In this document: piece by piece, positions 48,742 to 57,098 of the stretch | Layout: each line of letters starts with the position of its first letter | Position numbering within the stretch: the first letter of the stretch is position 1 | Translations under genes and position numbers: made by a program | Notes under the pieces: generated by a model | Databases searched by the model: none | Seen by the model: the letters and a program-made list of their open reading frames with translations, nothing else | Told to the model about the DNA's origin: nothing | Source of the DNA: Enterovibrio coralii | GTDB taxonomy: Bacteria; Pseudomonadota; Gammaproteobacteria; Enterobacterales; Vibrionaceae | NCBI RefSeq assembly: GCF_001559595.1 | Contig: NZ_LNTY01000025.1 | Location: 238,471-302,470, forward strand | DNA: 64,000 nucleotides | Direction of reading: 5' to 3'

Positions 48742-50258
48742 TGACGATGATGAGAGAAATTCAGGTGCGCTCAGGCGAGTTTCAATTCGCATACCGAAAA
48801 CCGATGTGGATGCAAACCGTGGTTGGTACGTGCGTGACGGTGTGTATTTGGGATCAAGAAAAAAACAGCGGCGGAATGTGCCATTTTCGTCTGCCAATAT
48901 CTCCTGATGCCATCGCATTGGATGACAACGCCAATGACTACGGTTCTTGTGCGATTCCGAACCTTCTAAGAAAGTTTAAACAGACGGCTTCTCGACCAGA
49001 AAATCTCCGCGCATGGGTGCTGGGTGGTGGTCAGATCAATGACGGCGAATTCATCCAATCTCAGCAAATTGGAGAAAGAAATGTCGCGGTTTCGTTAGAA
49101 CTGTTGGCGCATTATGGCATACCAGTGGTTGGTCTCTCAGTAGGCGAGAAGTCGGGAAGACAAGTTCGTTTTGAGCCTTTTTCTGGCCGTGTGGATTTTC
49201 GTTTGGTTGATAACGGCAGTGAGCACAATGAATGCTCCAAACCCGTTTCCAAAAATGCGTTTGTTGCAGCCATCCCCGATCATACTGCCAGCAAAAACTG
49301 GATTGATAATGCGGTCGATTGCTCTTTTTCGGGCTTTGTTGAATCGTTCAAAGATCTTGAATCCGTTTCCGAATATGCCGATGCCAGAAAACCACGCGCA
49401 CTCATCATCGATGCCATGCACCTGCCTAAAAAATTCAAAGAGCCTGTCACTCCTCTGGGTATCCCCGCGATTGTCGTGTCAGATACTTTGCAGCCGATCC
49501 CGATTTCAACCTACAAAAACTTGGCGCGCATGGTCGGAAACCACATTTTCACCTCAACGGCAGATAGCTTAACGAAAGTGCTGGAGTCTGCGGTGTCATT
49601 GACCGCTGCGCACAATTCGGTCAAACAAAGTCAGAGCACCGCGGCGTCAGAGCAAGCCGGTTTGATTTTACTGGGGTCGTCGACAGGTGGTGTAGATGCC
49701 CTTGAAACCGTGCTCTCTGCATTACCTCAATCCATGCCACCGATTTGCATTGTTCAACATATCCCCAAAGGGTATTCGGCCGCCTTGGTTCGGCGGCTCA
49801 ACCACGTCAGCAAACTGACCGTCGTTGAAGCCACCGACGGTGAAGAGGTAAAGGCGGGCACGGTCTATTTTGCGCCAGGTGGCAGGCATTTAAAGCTTGT
49901 TCAGTTGGGCAATGACACAACCATTTTGCGAGTGACCGATGAACCGCCAGTTAACGGCTTTCGTCCATCGGTTGAGTATCTATTTAATTCAGCACTTAAG
50001 CTTTCCCCAAAAAACATCGTTGCTGTATTGATGACGGGAATGGGCAGTGACGGAGCCAGTTCTCTGAAAACCTTAAAAGAAAAGGGAGCATTAACGCTTA
50101 TTCAAGACGAAGCCAGCAGCACCGTCTATGGCATGGCGCGCGTGGCCAAAGAGATAGACGCGGTATGTCGCACGGTGCCCTTAATTGGCATTGCGCCGAC
50201 ATTGATTGATGCCACCGAACAAGCTTCAACGCCTCTACTGAATGAGGAAGAACATTGA
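48741..50258 (+). CDS. CheD-CheB fusion (receptor deamidase and methylesterase)
   Basis: A 505-residue fusion, starting at a GTG at 48741 or an ATG at 48747-48752. Residues 10-160 are CheD: VVGTCVTVCIWD holds the catalytic Cys31 and GGMCHFRLP His48. Residues about 190-290 are a degenerate receiver-like segment (PRALIIDAMHLPK); the N-terminal acidic pair is not visible. Residues 300-490 are the CheB methylesterase with the serine in LLGSSTGGVDAL, the histidine in IVQHIPKGYSAALV and the aspartate in LMTGMGSDGA. Both halves modify the same receptor glutamine/glutamate sites, so joining them is functional. It overlaps cheA by 4 bp. Confidence 0.88.
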   Translation: MTMMREIQVRSGEFQFAYRKPMWMQTVVGTCVTVCIWDQEKNSGGMCHFRLPISPDAIALDDNANDYGSCAIPNLLRKFKQTASRPENLRAWVLGGGQINDGEFIQSQQIGERNVAVSLELLAHYGIPVVGLSVGEKSGRQVRFEPFSGRVDFRLVDNGSEHNECSKPVSKNAFVAAIPDHTASKNWIDNAVDCSFSGFVESFKDLESVSEYADARKPRALIIDAMHLPKKFKEPVTPLGIPAIVVSDTLQPIPISTYKNLARMVGNHIFTSTADSLTKVLESAVSLTAAHNSVKQSQSTAASEQAGLILLGSSTGGVDALETVLSALPQSMPPICIVQHIPKGYSAALVRRLNHVSKLTVVEATDGEEVKAGTVYFAPGGRHLKLVQLGNDTTILRVTDEPPVNGFRPSVEYLFNSALKLSPKNIVAVLMTGMGSDGASSLKTLKEKGALTLIQDEASSTVYGMARVAKEIDAVCRTVPLIGIAPTLIDATEQASTPLLNEEEH

Positions 50259-51988
50259 CGACGCAGAGTGGAAAAGCAGCCATTGAGGCAGCCATCACTG
50301 ATGCAATGCAAAACCTGCGCGAAAAAGGCGAGGCACACTCTCTGTGCGAATTGATTGAGATGCTGCGGTGTCTTTCTGAGGGTGTGTCGAATAGCAATCA
50401 AGCCAAGCCTCACAATGCTTTGTCTTCACGCATGATAGCGATGATGGTAGATGCGTTATCTGTCATGGAAGAGGAAGGACTTTCTGCTGATTCAGAAATC
50501 GTCTCACTCGCACTGGATCTACTTTATCTTCTTGATGACGAAGAAAGGGCCACGCAAGATGCTGAAGCATCGTTTCGGAAAAAAGTTGCCATCATTACGC
50601 TAAACAAGATGGGTATGGATACGGTGTTTTGTGAAGATGCCTCTATCTTCGATGACAACGTTCAAAAGGAACTGGATTACCTTATTTCTCTGGTTGGAAC
50701 GGCCGAGGACGCCTGTTCGAATCAGCCTAAACGCAAAGCCTTGTCTCGCACCAAACAAACCGTTGAACGCGGGGGTGAAGTTAAGAGCAAGTTTGAACCC
50801 ACCACTCGCGTGAAATCTCACCTCCTTGAGCAGTTAATGAGCTACTCCGAAGAGCTTGTACAAATCAGAAACACCCTGTTCGATATCGCCGAAAAACAAG
50901 AAAGCCAAAGTCTGACAGAGCTCTCCAATAAATTGGTGTCGGTGTCGGACAACATTCTCAATGATTTGCTCAAAACACAGATGCGCCCAGTGGGGAACTT
51001 GCTGAACAAGTATCGACGCATCGTGAGGGACCTCTCTGTAGAGTTAAACAAGAAGGTGGATGTTGAGATCGTCGGTGAGAATATCGAGCTTGATAGTAAC
51101 GTGATTGATGCGATTAACGAGCCTTTGACGCATCTCGTGCGTAATTCGCTGGATCATGGGTTTGAAACGCAGGAGGTTCGCGCCTCGCTCGGAAAATCGA
51201 TGGTGGGACGATTGCTGATCCATGCCTACAACGAGTCAGGAAAAGTCGTCATTAGCGTCAGTGATGATGGTAAAGGAATTGATGTTGAAAAAGTAAAAGA
51301 AAAAGCAGTCTCAAACGGGGTGGTTTCAACGGATGTCGTTAGAACGATGAGCGATAAGCAAGCTCTGGAGCTTATCTTTCATGCGGGGTTGTCGACATCT
51401 GACAAGGTAAATGCCGTATCAGGACGCGGTGTTGGTATGGATGCCGTTAAACGTAAAGTGGAGGAGATAAAAGGCTCGATCGATGTCTTCTCAGAAAAAG
51501 GAGTTGGTACAGAGATCTCGTTGGTTTTTCCTCTCACCATGGCGACGTTGAAAGTGGCGTTATTCGACATTCGGGGCATTACCTATGCCATTCCCTCAGC
51601 GGATATCGCCAGCATCATGGGGTTACACAAAGACGATGCTGAGACCAGTGTTCGATTTGATAGTGACCATGTGCTGCTCTATCGAAACCAAGACGTTATC
51701 CCGTTAATAGACCCTTCTGAATACCTGGGTGAGTTGGCAAAAGACGGAACGTTTGAACAAGCCTATCGCAGTGGTGCACGGGTTAGCATCGTTATCTTTC
51801 GCCATCGCGGGCAAGAGTGGGGATTACCTGTCGATGAGGTTCGTGCGTTTATCGACATAGTGATTAAGCCACTGGATAGAAGCATGAACGGCAATGAGGT
51901 GTTTTCTGGGGCGGCAGTGTTAGGCAATGGCGAGTTGGCCTTGGTTATCAACTTGAAAAAGGTCATTCAGCTATCACATACGCACTGA
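50255..51988 (+). CDS. cheA: Chemotaxis kinase CheA lacking its HPt (P1) domain
   Basis: A 577-residue CheA starting with TTG that overlaps the CheB stop (TTGA), SD GAGG. The first 180 residues are helical but have no HxxKG phosphotransfer motif. P3 dimerisation runs about 185-260, P4 kinase has the N box HLVRNSLDHG near 292 and G boxes DDGKGID and GRGVGMDAVKRKV, and P5 is CheW-like at the end. Without P1 it cannot phosphorylate itself in the usual way. The next gene encodes an HPt domain, which could be phosphorylated in trans. Confidence 0.9.
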   Translation: MTTQSGKAAIEAAITDAMQNLREKGEAHSLCELIEMLRCLSEGVSNSNQAKPHNALSSRMIAMMVDALSVMEEEGLSADSEIVSLALDLLYLLDDEERATQDAEASFRKKVAIITLNKMGMDTVFCEDASIFDDNVQKELDYLISLVGTAEDACSNQPKRKALSRTKQTVERGGEVKSKFEPTTRVKSHLLEQLMSYSEELVQIRNTLFDIAEKQESQSLTELSNKLVSVSDNILNDLLKTQMRPVGNLLNKYRRIVRDLSVELNKKVDVEIVGENIELDSNVIDAINEPLTHLVRNSLDHGFETQEVRASLGKSMVGRLLIHAYNESGKVVISVSDDGKGIDVEKVKEKAVSNGVVSTDVVRTMSDKQALELIFHAGLSTSDKVNAVSGRGVGMDAVKRKVEEIKGSIDVFSEKGVGTEISLVFPLTMATLKVALFDIRGITYAIPSADIASIMGLHKDDAETSVRFDSDHVLLYRNQDVIPLIDPSEYLGELAKDGTFEQAYRSGARVSIVIFRHRGQEWGLPVDEVRAFIDIVIKPLDRSMNGNEVFSGAAVLGNGELALVINLKKVIQLSHTH

Positions 51989-52026
51989 GTTCTATGAATG
52001 CGTTTTAGAAAAGGCAGATCTGAGCG

Positions 52027-52980
52027 ATGAAACTATTTGGTCGATTTATATTGGATGAAGGCTTGGTGTCGGCAAAGGATCTTGCTGATGCAATGGTAGA
52101 GCAGGTCAGTCAAACGCCCCATAGCCTTGAGATCATTTATCAAAAAGGGCTGATTTCACCTGAGCAGCTACTTGATATTATTTCGCTGCAAAATGATGAA
52201 CATTTGGATTTCAGAACAGCTTGCATCCGGCTGGATATTTGGCGCACGGAATTTATCGATATCATCAACGACGAGGTGGCGAAACGACGGATTACGCTCG
52301 GGCAATTACTGGTCGATAAGGAGCTGGTAGAGCCAAACAAATTGCTTTCTGTACTGAAGCAATATCATGTGTACCGTGCTGAAAATAATAACGATTTTGC
52401 CCTTTTTTCTGAGAACACCTTGTTGGATTTGAATGAAGGGGAGAATGACAAATCGGCGCAAGAAATTGTGTTTGAACCCGACTTTTCACAGGTGCAGCTA
52501 AGTAACCTCCCTGACTACCTCGATTTGTTTTCTGAGGAGAAAGAGATTGAGCTTGAAATGCAAATCCTCGCGATTGAGTCGTTGGGGAATGCGGAACAGG
52601 ACGTTGACCCAGAGGAGTTACTCGATCAGTTCTTTACCGAGTATCACTCCTTGAAAGGTACCGCGAGGGGTATTGGAGCCATCTTAACGGAGAACATTAT
52701 CCACGAGTCTGAAGACTTACTGACCTTCTACAAACGATTCCTCCACAAAGTCGAGAGCTCAGACTTCGCCGCGCTGGCTGCAACGAATCTTAAGGTCATT
52801 GACGTTTTGGGTCATCTACGCAATGAAATGATTGATACGGGTACCGAAGAGAGCTTTTGGCGAAAACCTGAACTTAAAGCGCGTTACCTAAAAGCGTTGA
52901 ATGACACAAAACGCTTGTTTGTTGAGCTAGAAAGCCGAGGTTATCAGGTCGACCTTGATGACGTGAGGGATATGTTCTGA
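52027..52980 (+). CDS. MshEN-like repeats joined to an HPt domain
   Basis: A 317-residue protein not matching a named family I know. The first 125 residues hold three repeats that look like the MshEN motif: FGRFILDEGLVSAKDLADAM, then QKGLISPEQLLDIISLQ, then LGQLLVDKELVEPNKLLSVL. MshEN domains in MshE-type ATPases bind c-di-GMP. Residues about 163-290 form a helical HPt domain with the phosphorylatable histidine at 207 in HSLKGTARGIGA. It directly follows a CheA without HPt (38 bp), so it is very likely the missing phospho-acceptor. The MshEN link is inferred from motif pattern only. Confidence 0.8.
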   Translation: MKLFGRFILDEGLVSAKDLADAMVEQVSQTPHSLEIIYQKGLISPEQLLDIISLQNDEHLDFRTACIRLDIWRTEFIDIINDEVAKRRITLGQLLVDKELVEPNKLLSVLKQYHVYRAENNNDFALFSENTLLDLNEGENDKSAQEIVFEPDFSQVQLSNLPDYLDLFSEEKEIELEMQILAIESLGNAEQDVDPEELLDQFFTEYHSLKGTARGIGAILTENIIHESEDLLTFYKRFLHKVESSDFAALAATNLKVIDVLGHLRNEMIDTGTEESFWRKPELKARYLKALNDTKRLFVELESRGYQVDLDDVRDMF

Positions 52981-53162
52981 CTGTACTTGCGGTCTACGCC
53001 AGAAGCTCACGAAATAGATGCTGTTTGGAACTTTGTCTCTAATCTTGCGAATTGCTTTATTTTTCATCAATTTTGTGGGATCGACCCCGTGTTTCCTGCC
53101 GCTGTCCGCTGACTGTTTCATCAAATTGGTTATGCTGGATTTTTTAGATCGGGGGGTAAAAA

Positions 53163-53390
53163 ATGGAAGTGTTAGATCTGCTCGCAAACGTTTTGAATGC
53201 GTGGATTATTCTCGCAATTTTGGTCGTTGTTTTTCTTCGTGGTGCAGTCAAATTTGTACCGCAGAATACCGCGTTCGTTATTGAACGTTTTGGTAAATAT
53301 AACAAGACGATGGAAGCGGGCTTGAATTTCCTCGTGCCGTTCATCGATCGCGTGGCGTATGTTCATACGCCAAAACGCTACAACATTTAA
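53163..53390 (+). pseudogene. SPFH/stomatin-like protein, 5' fragment cut by insertion
   Basis: The first 70 residues of a QmcA/stomatin-type protein: a membrane helix (IILAILVVVFL), then VPQNTAFVIERFGKYN and AGLNFLVPFIDRVAYVHT. After ACG at 53369-53371 the frame runs into foreign sequence and stops at 53390. The 3' part resumes at 55692. Ribosome site GGGGG precedes the ATG. Intact relatives form membrane scaffolds and pair with an NfeD protein. Confidence 0.9.
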
Positions 53391-53679
53391 TATGCCCGGC
53401 CTGTCAGCATTTTGGGCTTTTGAATCCGTTTTTGTCCTCTCGATTGTTTAGTATTTGGTAACTGATACTTGTAAGGTTACTCGGTCTCTAATGTGATAAC
53501 TTGTTATAGTTAGGCCGTCGGCCTCCTTTGTATGCTTGTTTATGTCTGTTTTTTCGTCACACTCTGCTTGGTAATAGCTAAAAGGCAATATGTTGCTACC
53601 ATTTCTGGTAATGCATTGATAATATGTCGGTTAATGCGATTAAATTGGCAATTTAGATAGACGAAAACGTACTTAAACT

Positions 53680-54708
53680 ATGAAAGTAATTATTTTATCA
53701 GGTGCTGGCCTCTCTGTACCTTCAGGTTTGCCTGCATATGATGACATTAAAGACACACCTGAGTATCAAGCTTTCCTGAATGCCCATTACAATGAAGCAC
53801 AGGCACTTGCAGATAATATCTGTCATAGATATGAGTCGTTCAAGCCGAATCAAGCTCACTATGAGTGTGTGTACCTTGAGACATACTGTCAGTCATTGGG
53901 AGTTGAGTTTTATCACTACACCCTAAATGTTGATAATTTGGTCGAAAAAGCAGGAGGTCAAGCCGTGCATCTTCATGGGTGCATAGATGACCCTCACAGC
54001 ATTGTAAAGCATAAAGATGTTTCTAGTGTTGACCTGTTCGATCTCGAATGGGGACACAACGATTTGCTAATTGTCTTGGGCGTCAGCAATAGTGGTTTTC
54101 CATTAGCAGCGATTGAGGCCAATGCTCTGGCAGCAGGAGCCAAATTTGTAAACTACAACATTGAACCAAACAACGAAACATGCACCCCAACTGTAATCGG
54201 GGACTTGATAGATACGTTCAAGTTTTTAGATCATAGAAACTTGCCTCCGATTGAGTTGACGGAGGTTGATTTAGGGTTCATCGTCTACCAGATTGAGTGC
54301 AATATCTTGGGGAATGACTACACTGTGTACCTCACTCCTTCAACAGAGAGTGATTTCAGTGAAAGTAGACTAGTAGATACTCAAGAAAGGTTAGGCATGA
54401 CTCTTACAAACAATTGTTTTGAGATCAAATTTGATTTAAAATCAAACATTGATGACGGAACTTTGTTTGAACCACCAACACAATCGATTACTAGACGACA
54501 GCTGAATCTTCTAGGACGTGTCATAGCAGCCCTTTTGTTTTCACACTCGAAAAGTAAAAATGTGATCGCTTACACAGCATCTGCTGTGGATGTAAGGCTC
54601 GTACCGTTCTATAATTTACTTGCAAGGAAGTATGCAGATCATATAGGATATGATTCTTGGTGTAGTTTTGGCACTGAAGGAATAAATTATGCGTTTAAAA
54701 AGAAATGA
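53680..54708 (+). CDS. Sir2-domain protein with an uncharacterised C-terminal domain
   Basis: A 342-residue protein. The first 185 residues are a compact sirtuin: LSGAGLSVPSGLPAY binds NAD, TLNVDNLVEKAG is the NxD motif, VHLHGC carries the catalytic histidine, and LIVLGVSNSGFPLAAI with KFVNYNIEPN closes the site. The four zinc cysteines of deacetylases are not visible as CxxC pairs. Residues 190-342 form a separate domain that I do not recognise. Many bacterial Sir2 fusions act in phage defence by destroying NAD; that role is possible here because the gene rides on an insertion, but it is not shown. Ribosome site is weak. Confidence 0.82.
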   Translation: MKVIILSGAGLSVPSGLPAYDDIKDTPEYQAFLNAHYNEAQALADNICHRYESFKPNQAHYECVYLETYCQSLGVEFYHYTLNVDNLVEKAGGQAVHLHGCIDDPHSIVKHKDVSSVDLFDLEWGHNDLLIVLGVSNSGFPLAAIEANALAAGAKFVNYNIEPNNETCTPTVIGDLIDTFKFLDHRNLPPIELTEVDLGFIVYQIECNILGNDYTVYLTPSTESDFSESRLVDTQERLGMTLTNNCFEIKFDLKSNIDDGTLFEPPTQSITRRQLNLLGRVIAALLFSHSKSKNVIAYTASAVDVRLVPFYNLLARKYADHIGYDSWCSFGTEGINYAFKKK

Positions 54709-54814
54709 AGTAACGAACAAGCGTAAGCTTGAAGCGATGCGCAAATTGTCTCAGGCTTGTAACGCTGCTATCAAAGCAGGTAAGGCTAAGAAGGCTGTTC
54801 TAGACCCACAGTAA
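54689..54814 (+). CDS. 41-residue basic protein overlapping the Sir2 gene
   Basis: The ATG overlaps the last 20 bp of the Sir2 gene. The product is very basic and alanine-rich (KRNEVTNKRKLEAMRKLSQ, then CNAAIKAGKAKKAVLDPQ) and is followed 22 bp later by an intrinsic terminator, so both genes probably share one mRNA. I do not recognise it. It could be a partner or control peptide of the Sir2 protein. Short length makes the call uncertain. Confidence 0.55.
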   Translation: MRLKRNEVTNKRKLEAMRKLSQACNAAIKAGKAKKAVLDPQ

Positions 54815-54836
54815 GTGCTACTCCTGCCTCAACCAT

Positions 54837-54863
54837 AAAAGTCGACTATTAAGTCGACTTTTT
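54837..54863 (+). terminator. Intrinsic terminator after the Sir2 gene pair
   Basis: AAAAGTCGACT / AGTCGACTTTT, a perfect stem with a 4-base loop and a following T-run. Confidence 0.88.
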
Positions 54864-55265
54864 CGTATGAATGCGAAGTGAAATACTTAGGTATTGCCCT
54901 ACTAGTTGTTCAATCCTTATGCGATTGCTCTCACTTTAATTCGTAAAAACAAAGAAATAGCCCGAGATATAGGTTCTGCAACTTAGAGAGCTGGAGACTA
55001 TATGTCATTCTTTAGTCAGGCTTTTTAAAAAGAGGCTAAAGTAGATTACTTGAATTCTTTTAGTTTCTTACCGCGACAATAAAAAAGAGCTCCACCCGAA
55101 GCAAGTGTCGCGATGACTGAACAACAAATCAAACATCGAAATTCAGATGCTTGATTTATCCTTTGTTACAGAAGGCATTTAGTATAACCCTTAAGCACTA
55201 ATCATGGACATTCAAGTGAGGATGGCTGATGACTCTGTCTGTCGATAGTTGGGGGGCAAAGAAGT

Positions 55266-55297
55266 AAAAGCGTCACCCTACAGGTGATGCTTTTTGT
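55266..55297 (+). terminator. Intrinsic terminator within the insertion
   Basis: AAAAGCGTCACC / GGTGATGCTTTTT with one G-T pair and a 5-base loop. No gene is visible just before it, so it may end an unannotated RNA or the 54.9-55.2 kb region. Confidence 0.75.
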
Positions 55298-55352
55298 TTC
55301 TTCTGAAATGTTCGTTAGAAAAGAATCCGAAAGTTTCATTTCCCAGATTGTT

Positions 55353-55463
55353 AGCCCCTTAACGGCTTGCAAAGCTTCGGTGACCAAACAACAACTTAGC
55401 ACCACATCCAGTAACGTAATTTATCCTGTATTACTACAGCGAAGCTGTTTGCTGTTAAGGGGC
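55353..55463. repeat. Large imperfect inverted repeat in the insertion
   Basis: The left arm begins AGCCCCTTAACGGC and ends AGCTTCG (55353-55379); the right arm CGAAGCTG to CTGTTAAGGGGC (55440-55463) is its near complement. About 17 bases pair in two blocks around a 60-base centre. The CCTTAAC / GTTAAGG cores resemble, but do not match, the RYYYAAC / GTTRRRY boxes of integron attC sites. It could also be a structured RNA or transposon remnant. Confidence 0.6.
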
Positions 55464-55691
55464 GTACTGGATAGTAATTAAAGACCTAATTTCTAGCAAA
55501 AAAAGCTTCTCGCAAAGTTCCTCTTTTAACAATCGACCTTTTGTATATTTGTAAAAGTTTCATGAGAAAACTCAGCCTAGACACTCATAACACTTTGGGT
55601 TTAGTTACGTGTGAAATCAACTGTTGACCGCAGTTTCAGAAAATTTCTTTTCTTCTCTTAAATAGAAATGTTTAGTATTTCCCAACTAGGG

Positions 55692-56433
55692 CACGTTAAA
55701 AGAACAAGCGTTTGATGTTCCCTCCCAGTCTGCGATTACTCGAGACAACATCTCACTGGTAGTTGACGGCGTTCTCTATATCAAAGTACTCGACCCAGTG
55801 AAGGCGAGTTACGGTGTCGATGCGTACATTTTCTCTGTGACTCAGCTTGCTCAAACATCAATGCGTTCTGAAATTGGCCGCATGGAACTGGATAAAACCT
55901 TCGAAGAGAGTGAAAAACTGAACACTGCCATCGTAACCGCAATCAACGAAGCGGCTGCGCCATGGGGTGTGCAGGTAATGCGGTACGAAATCAAAGACAT
56001 CGATCCACCACGCTCCGTGCTGGATGCGATGGAGCGCCAAATGAAAGCTGAACGTGAAAAGCGTGCAGTGATCTTAGAATCAGAAGGTGCTCGCCAGTCT
56101 GAAATCAACGTTGCGGAAGGTCAGAAGCAAGCAAGGGTTCTGGCAGCAGAAGCAGAAAAAGCCGAGCAAATTCTCAAAGCGGAAGGTGAGGCGCAAGCTA
56201 TCCTTGCCGTAGCACAGGCACAAGCGGAAGCACTGGAAGTGGTTGGTCGCACGGCAGCAACCGATGAAGGCCAAAAGGCAATTCAGTTGGATCTAGCTGA
56301 CAAAGCGATTGAGGCGAAAAAAGCGATCGCGAAGGAGTCTTCCGTCGTTCTACTTCCTGATAGCCAATCAAATGCCGCGAACCTCGTTGCTGAGTCTATG
56401 AGTATCATCAATGCGTTGAACGCAAGGAAGTAA
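55692..56433 (+). pseudogene. SPFH/stomatin-like protein, 3' fragment
   Basis: The remainder of the SPFH protein: LKEQAFDVPSQSAITRDNIS, VDGVLYIKVLDPVKASYG, the MRSEIGRMELDKTFEE helix, and the long coiled coil rich in AEAEKAEQ typical of the family. It might be translated from an internal GTG at 55798, giving 211 residues without membrane anchor. Intact relatives oligomerise in the inner membrane and work with NfeD, which follows. Confidence 0.9.
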
Positions 56434-56434
56434 G

Positions 56435-56943
56435 ATGAACGTGTTGGATTACTTTCAAACAAATTTAGCGGAAGCACCATAGTGGTGGGCATGATTCTGC
56501 TGATTATTGAGATTTGGCTTTTCGGGCTATCGACCATTATTTTACTTGCGCTTGGCCTGTCCGCCGTTTTTACAGGCGGATTAGTTTGGGTTGGTGTGCT
56601 GTCAGAAACTGTCACCACAGTGGTGGCGGGCTCAGGTATCGGTGCGGGGATTCTAACTCTGTTGCTGTGGGGCCCAATGAAGCGTTCACAAGTCGTCACT
56701 AAGCGCGACTACAACATTCACAGTGATTTTATCGGTCTCGAATTCACGTTGGATTCGATGTTAGACATTCAAAATCCAGTGCCCGTGAAATATTCAGGGG
56801 TTGGCTGGAAGTTGGTACTTTCGAACAAACATCGAGATGCTGTTCTTGAACCCGGAGACACAGTTAAAGTTGTTGGTGTGGATGTCGGTAAGTTTTTCGT
56901 AGAGCCAAAGCCTCAGGATTCCGCGGCAGAAACAGCAAAGTAA
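56435..56943 (+). CDS. NfeD-family membrane protein (frameshifted)
   Basis: A 169-residue short NfeD protein when one base near 56473 is restored. The start MNVLDYFQTNLAE runs into a stop; the next frame continues STIVVGMILLIIEIWLFGL, the first membrane helix. Three or four helices precede a C-terminal OB-fold domain (LEPGDTVKVVGVDVGKFFVEP). NfeD and SPFH proteins are encoded together and act as a membrane quality-control pair. The gene lies one base after the SPFH fragment. Confidence 0.85.
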
Positions 56944-56963
56944 TTCAATGCACACTTGAACAC

Positions 56964-56998
56964 AAAAAAAGCCTGAATTTGATTCAGGCGTTTTTTTT
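56964..56998 (+). terminator. Intrinsic terminator after nfeD
   Basis: GCCTGAA / TTCAGGC stem with flanking A-run and an eight-T tail, 20 bp after the stop codon. Confidence 0.9.
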
Positions 56999-57098
56999 GT
57001 TGGCTAACCCTAGTCTTTTTATCGCCTCTTGCCACACGAATGAGTTCACTTTCTTCCAGCTTATTGCTAGCGATAGATAATCAAATTAAAGAGTTCAT

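Larger units (their letters stand above)
53372..55691 (+). mobile_element. 2.3-kb insertion carrying a Sir2-domain gene
   Basis: This segment interrupts the SPFH reading frame exactly: joining VAYVHT to LKEQAFDVPSQ restores the family sequence. ACG stands at both junctions, either a 3-bp target duplication or a shared base set. It holds a Sir2-domain gene, an overlapping 41-codon ORF, two intrinsic terminators and a large inverted repeat, but no transposase, integrase or reverse transcriptase. It is visibly AT-richer than its surroundings. I see no clear terminal inverted repeats. Mechanism of insertion is unknown. Confidence 0.85.
54864..55691. other. Right part of the insertion, no protein gene seen
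   Basis: About 830 bp without a credible reading frame on either strand. It holds one terminator and a large inverted repeat (both listed) and might encode a non-coding RNA. Confidence 0.55.

Noticed and set aside
53490..53535. Possible integron core GTTAGGC beside AGGCC-GTC-GGCCT
   Set aside because: GTTAGGC fits GTTRRRY, but no complementary RYYYAAC box lies at a suitable distance, so it is not an attC site by itself.
55202..55481. Two overlapping frames of about 65 codons in the right part of the insertion
   Set aside because: Neither has a ribosome site, and both cross the terminator hairpin and the inverted repeat. They look like chance frames.
53372..55691. Group I or group II intron inside the SPFH gene
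   Set aside because: The left end does not begin GTGYG, no domain V-like hairpin or intron-encoded protein is seen, and the insert carries its own terminators.
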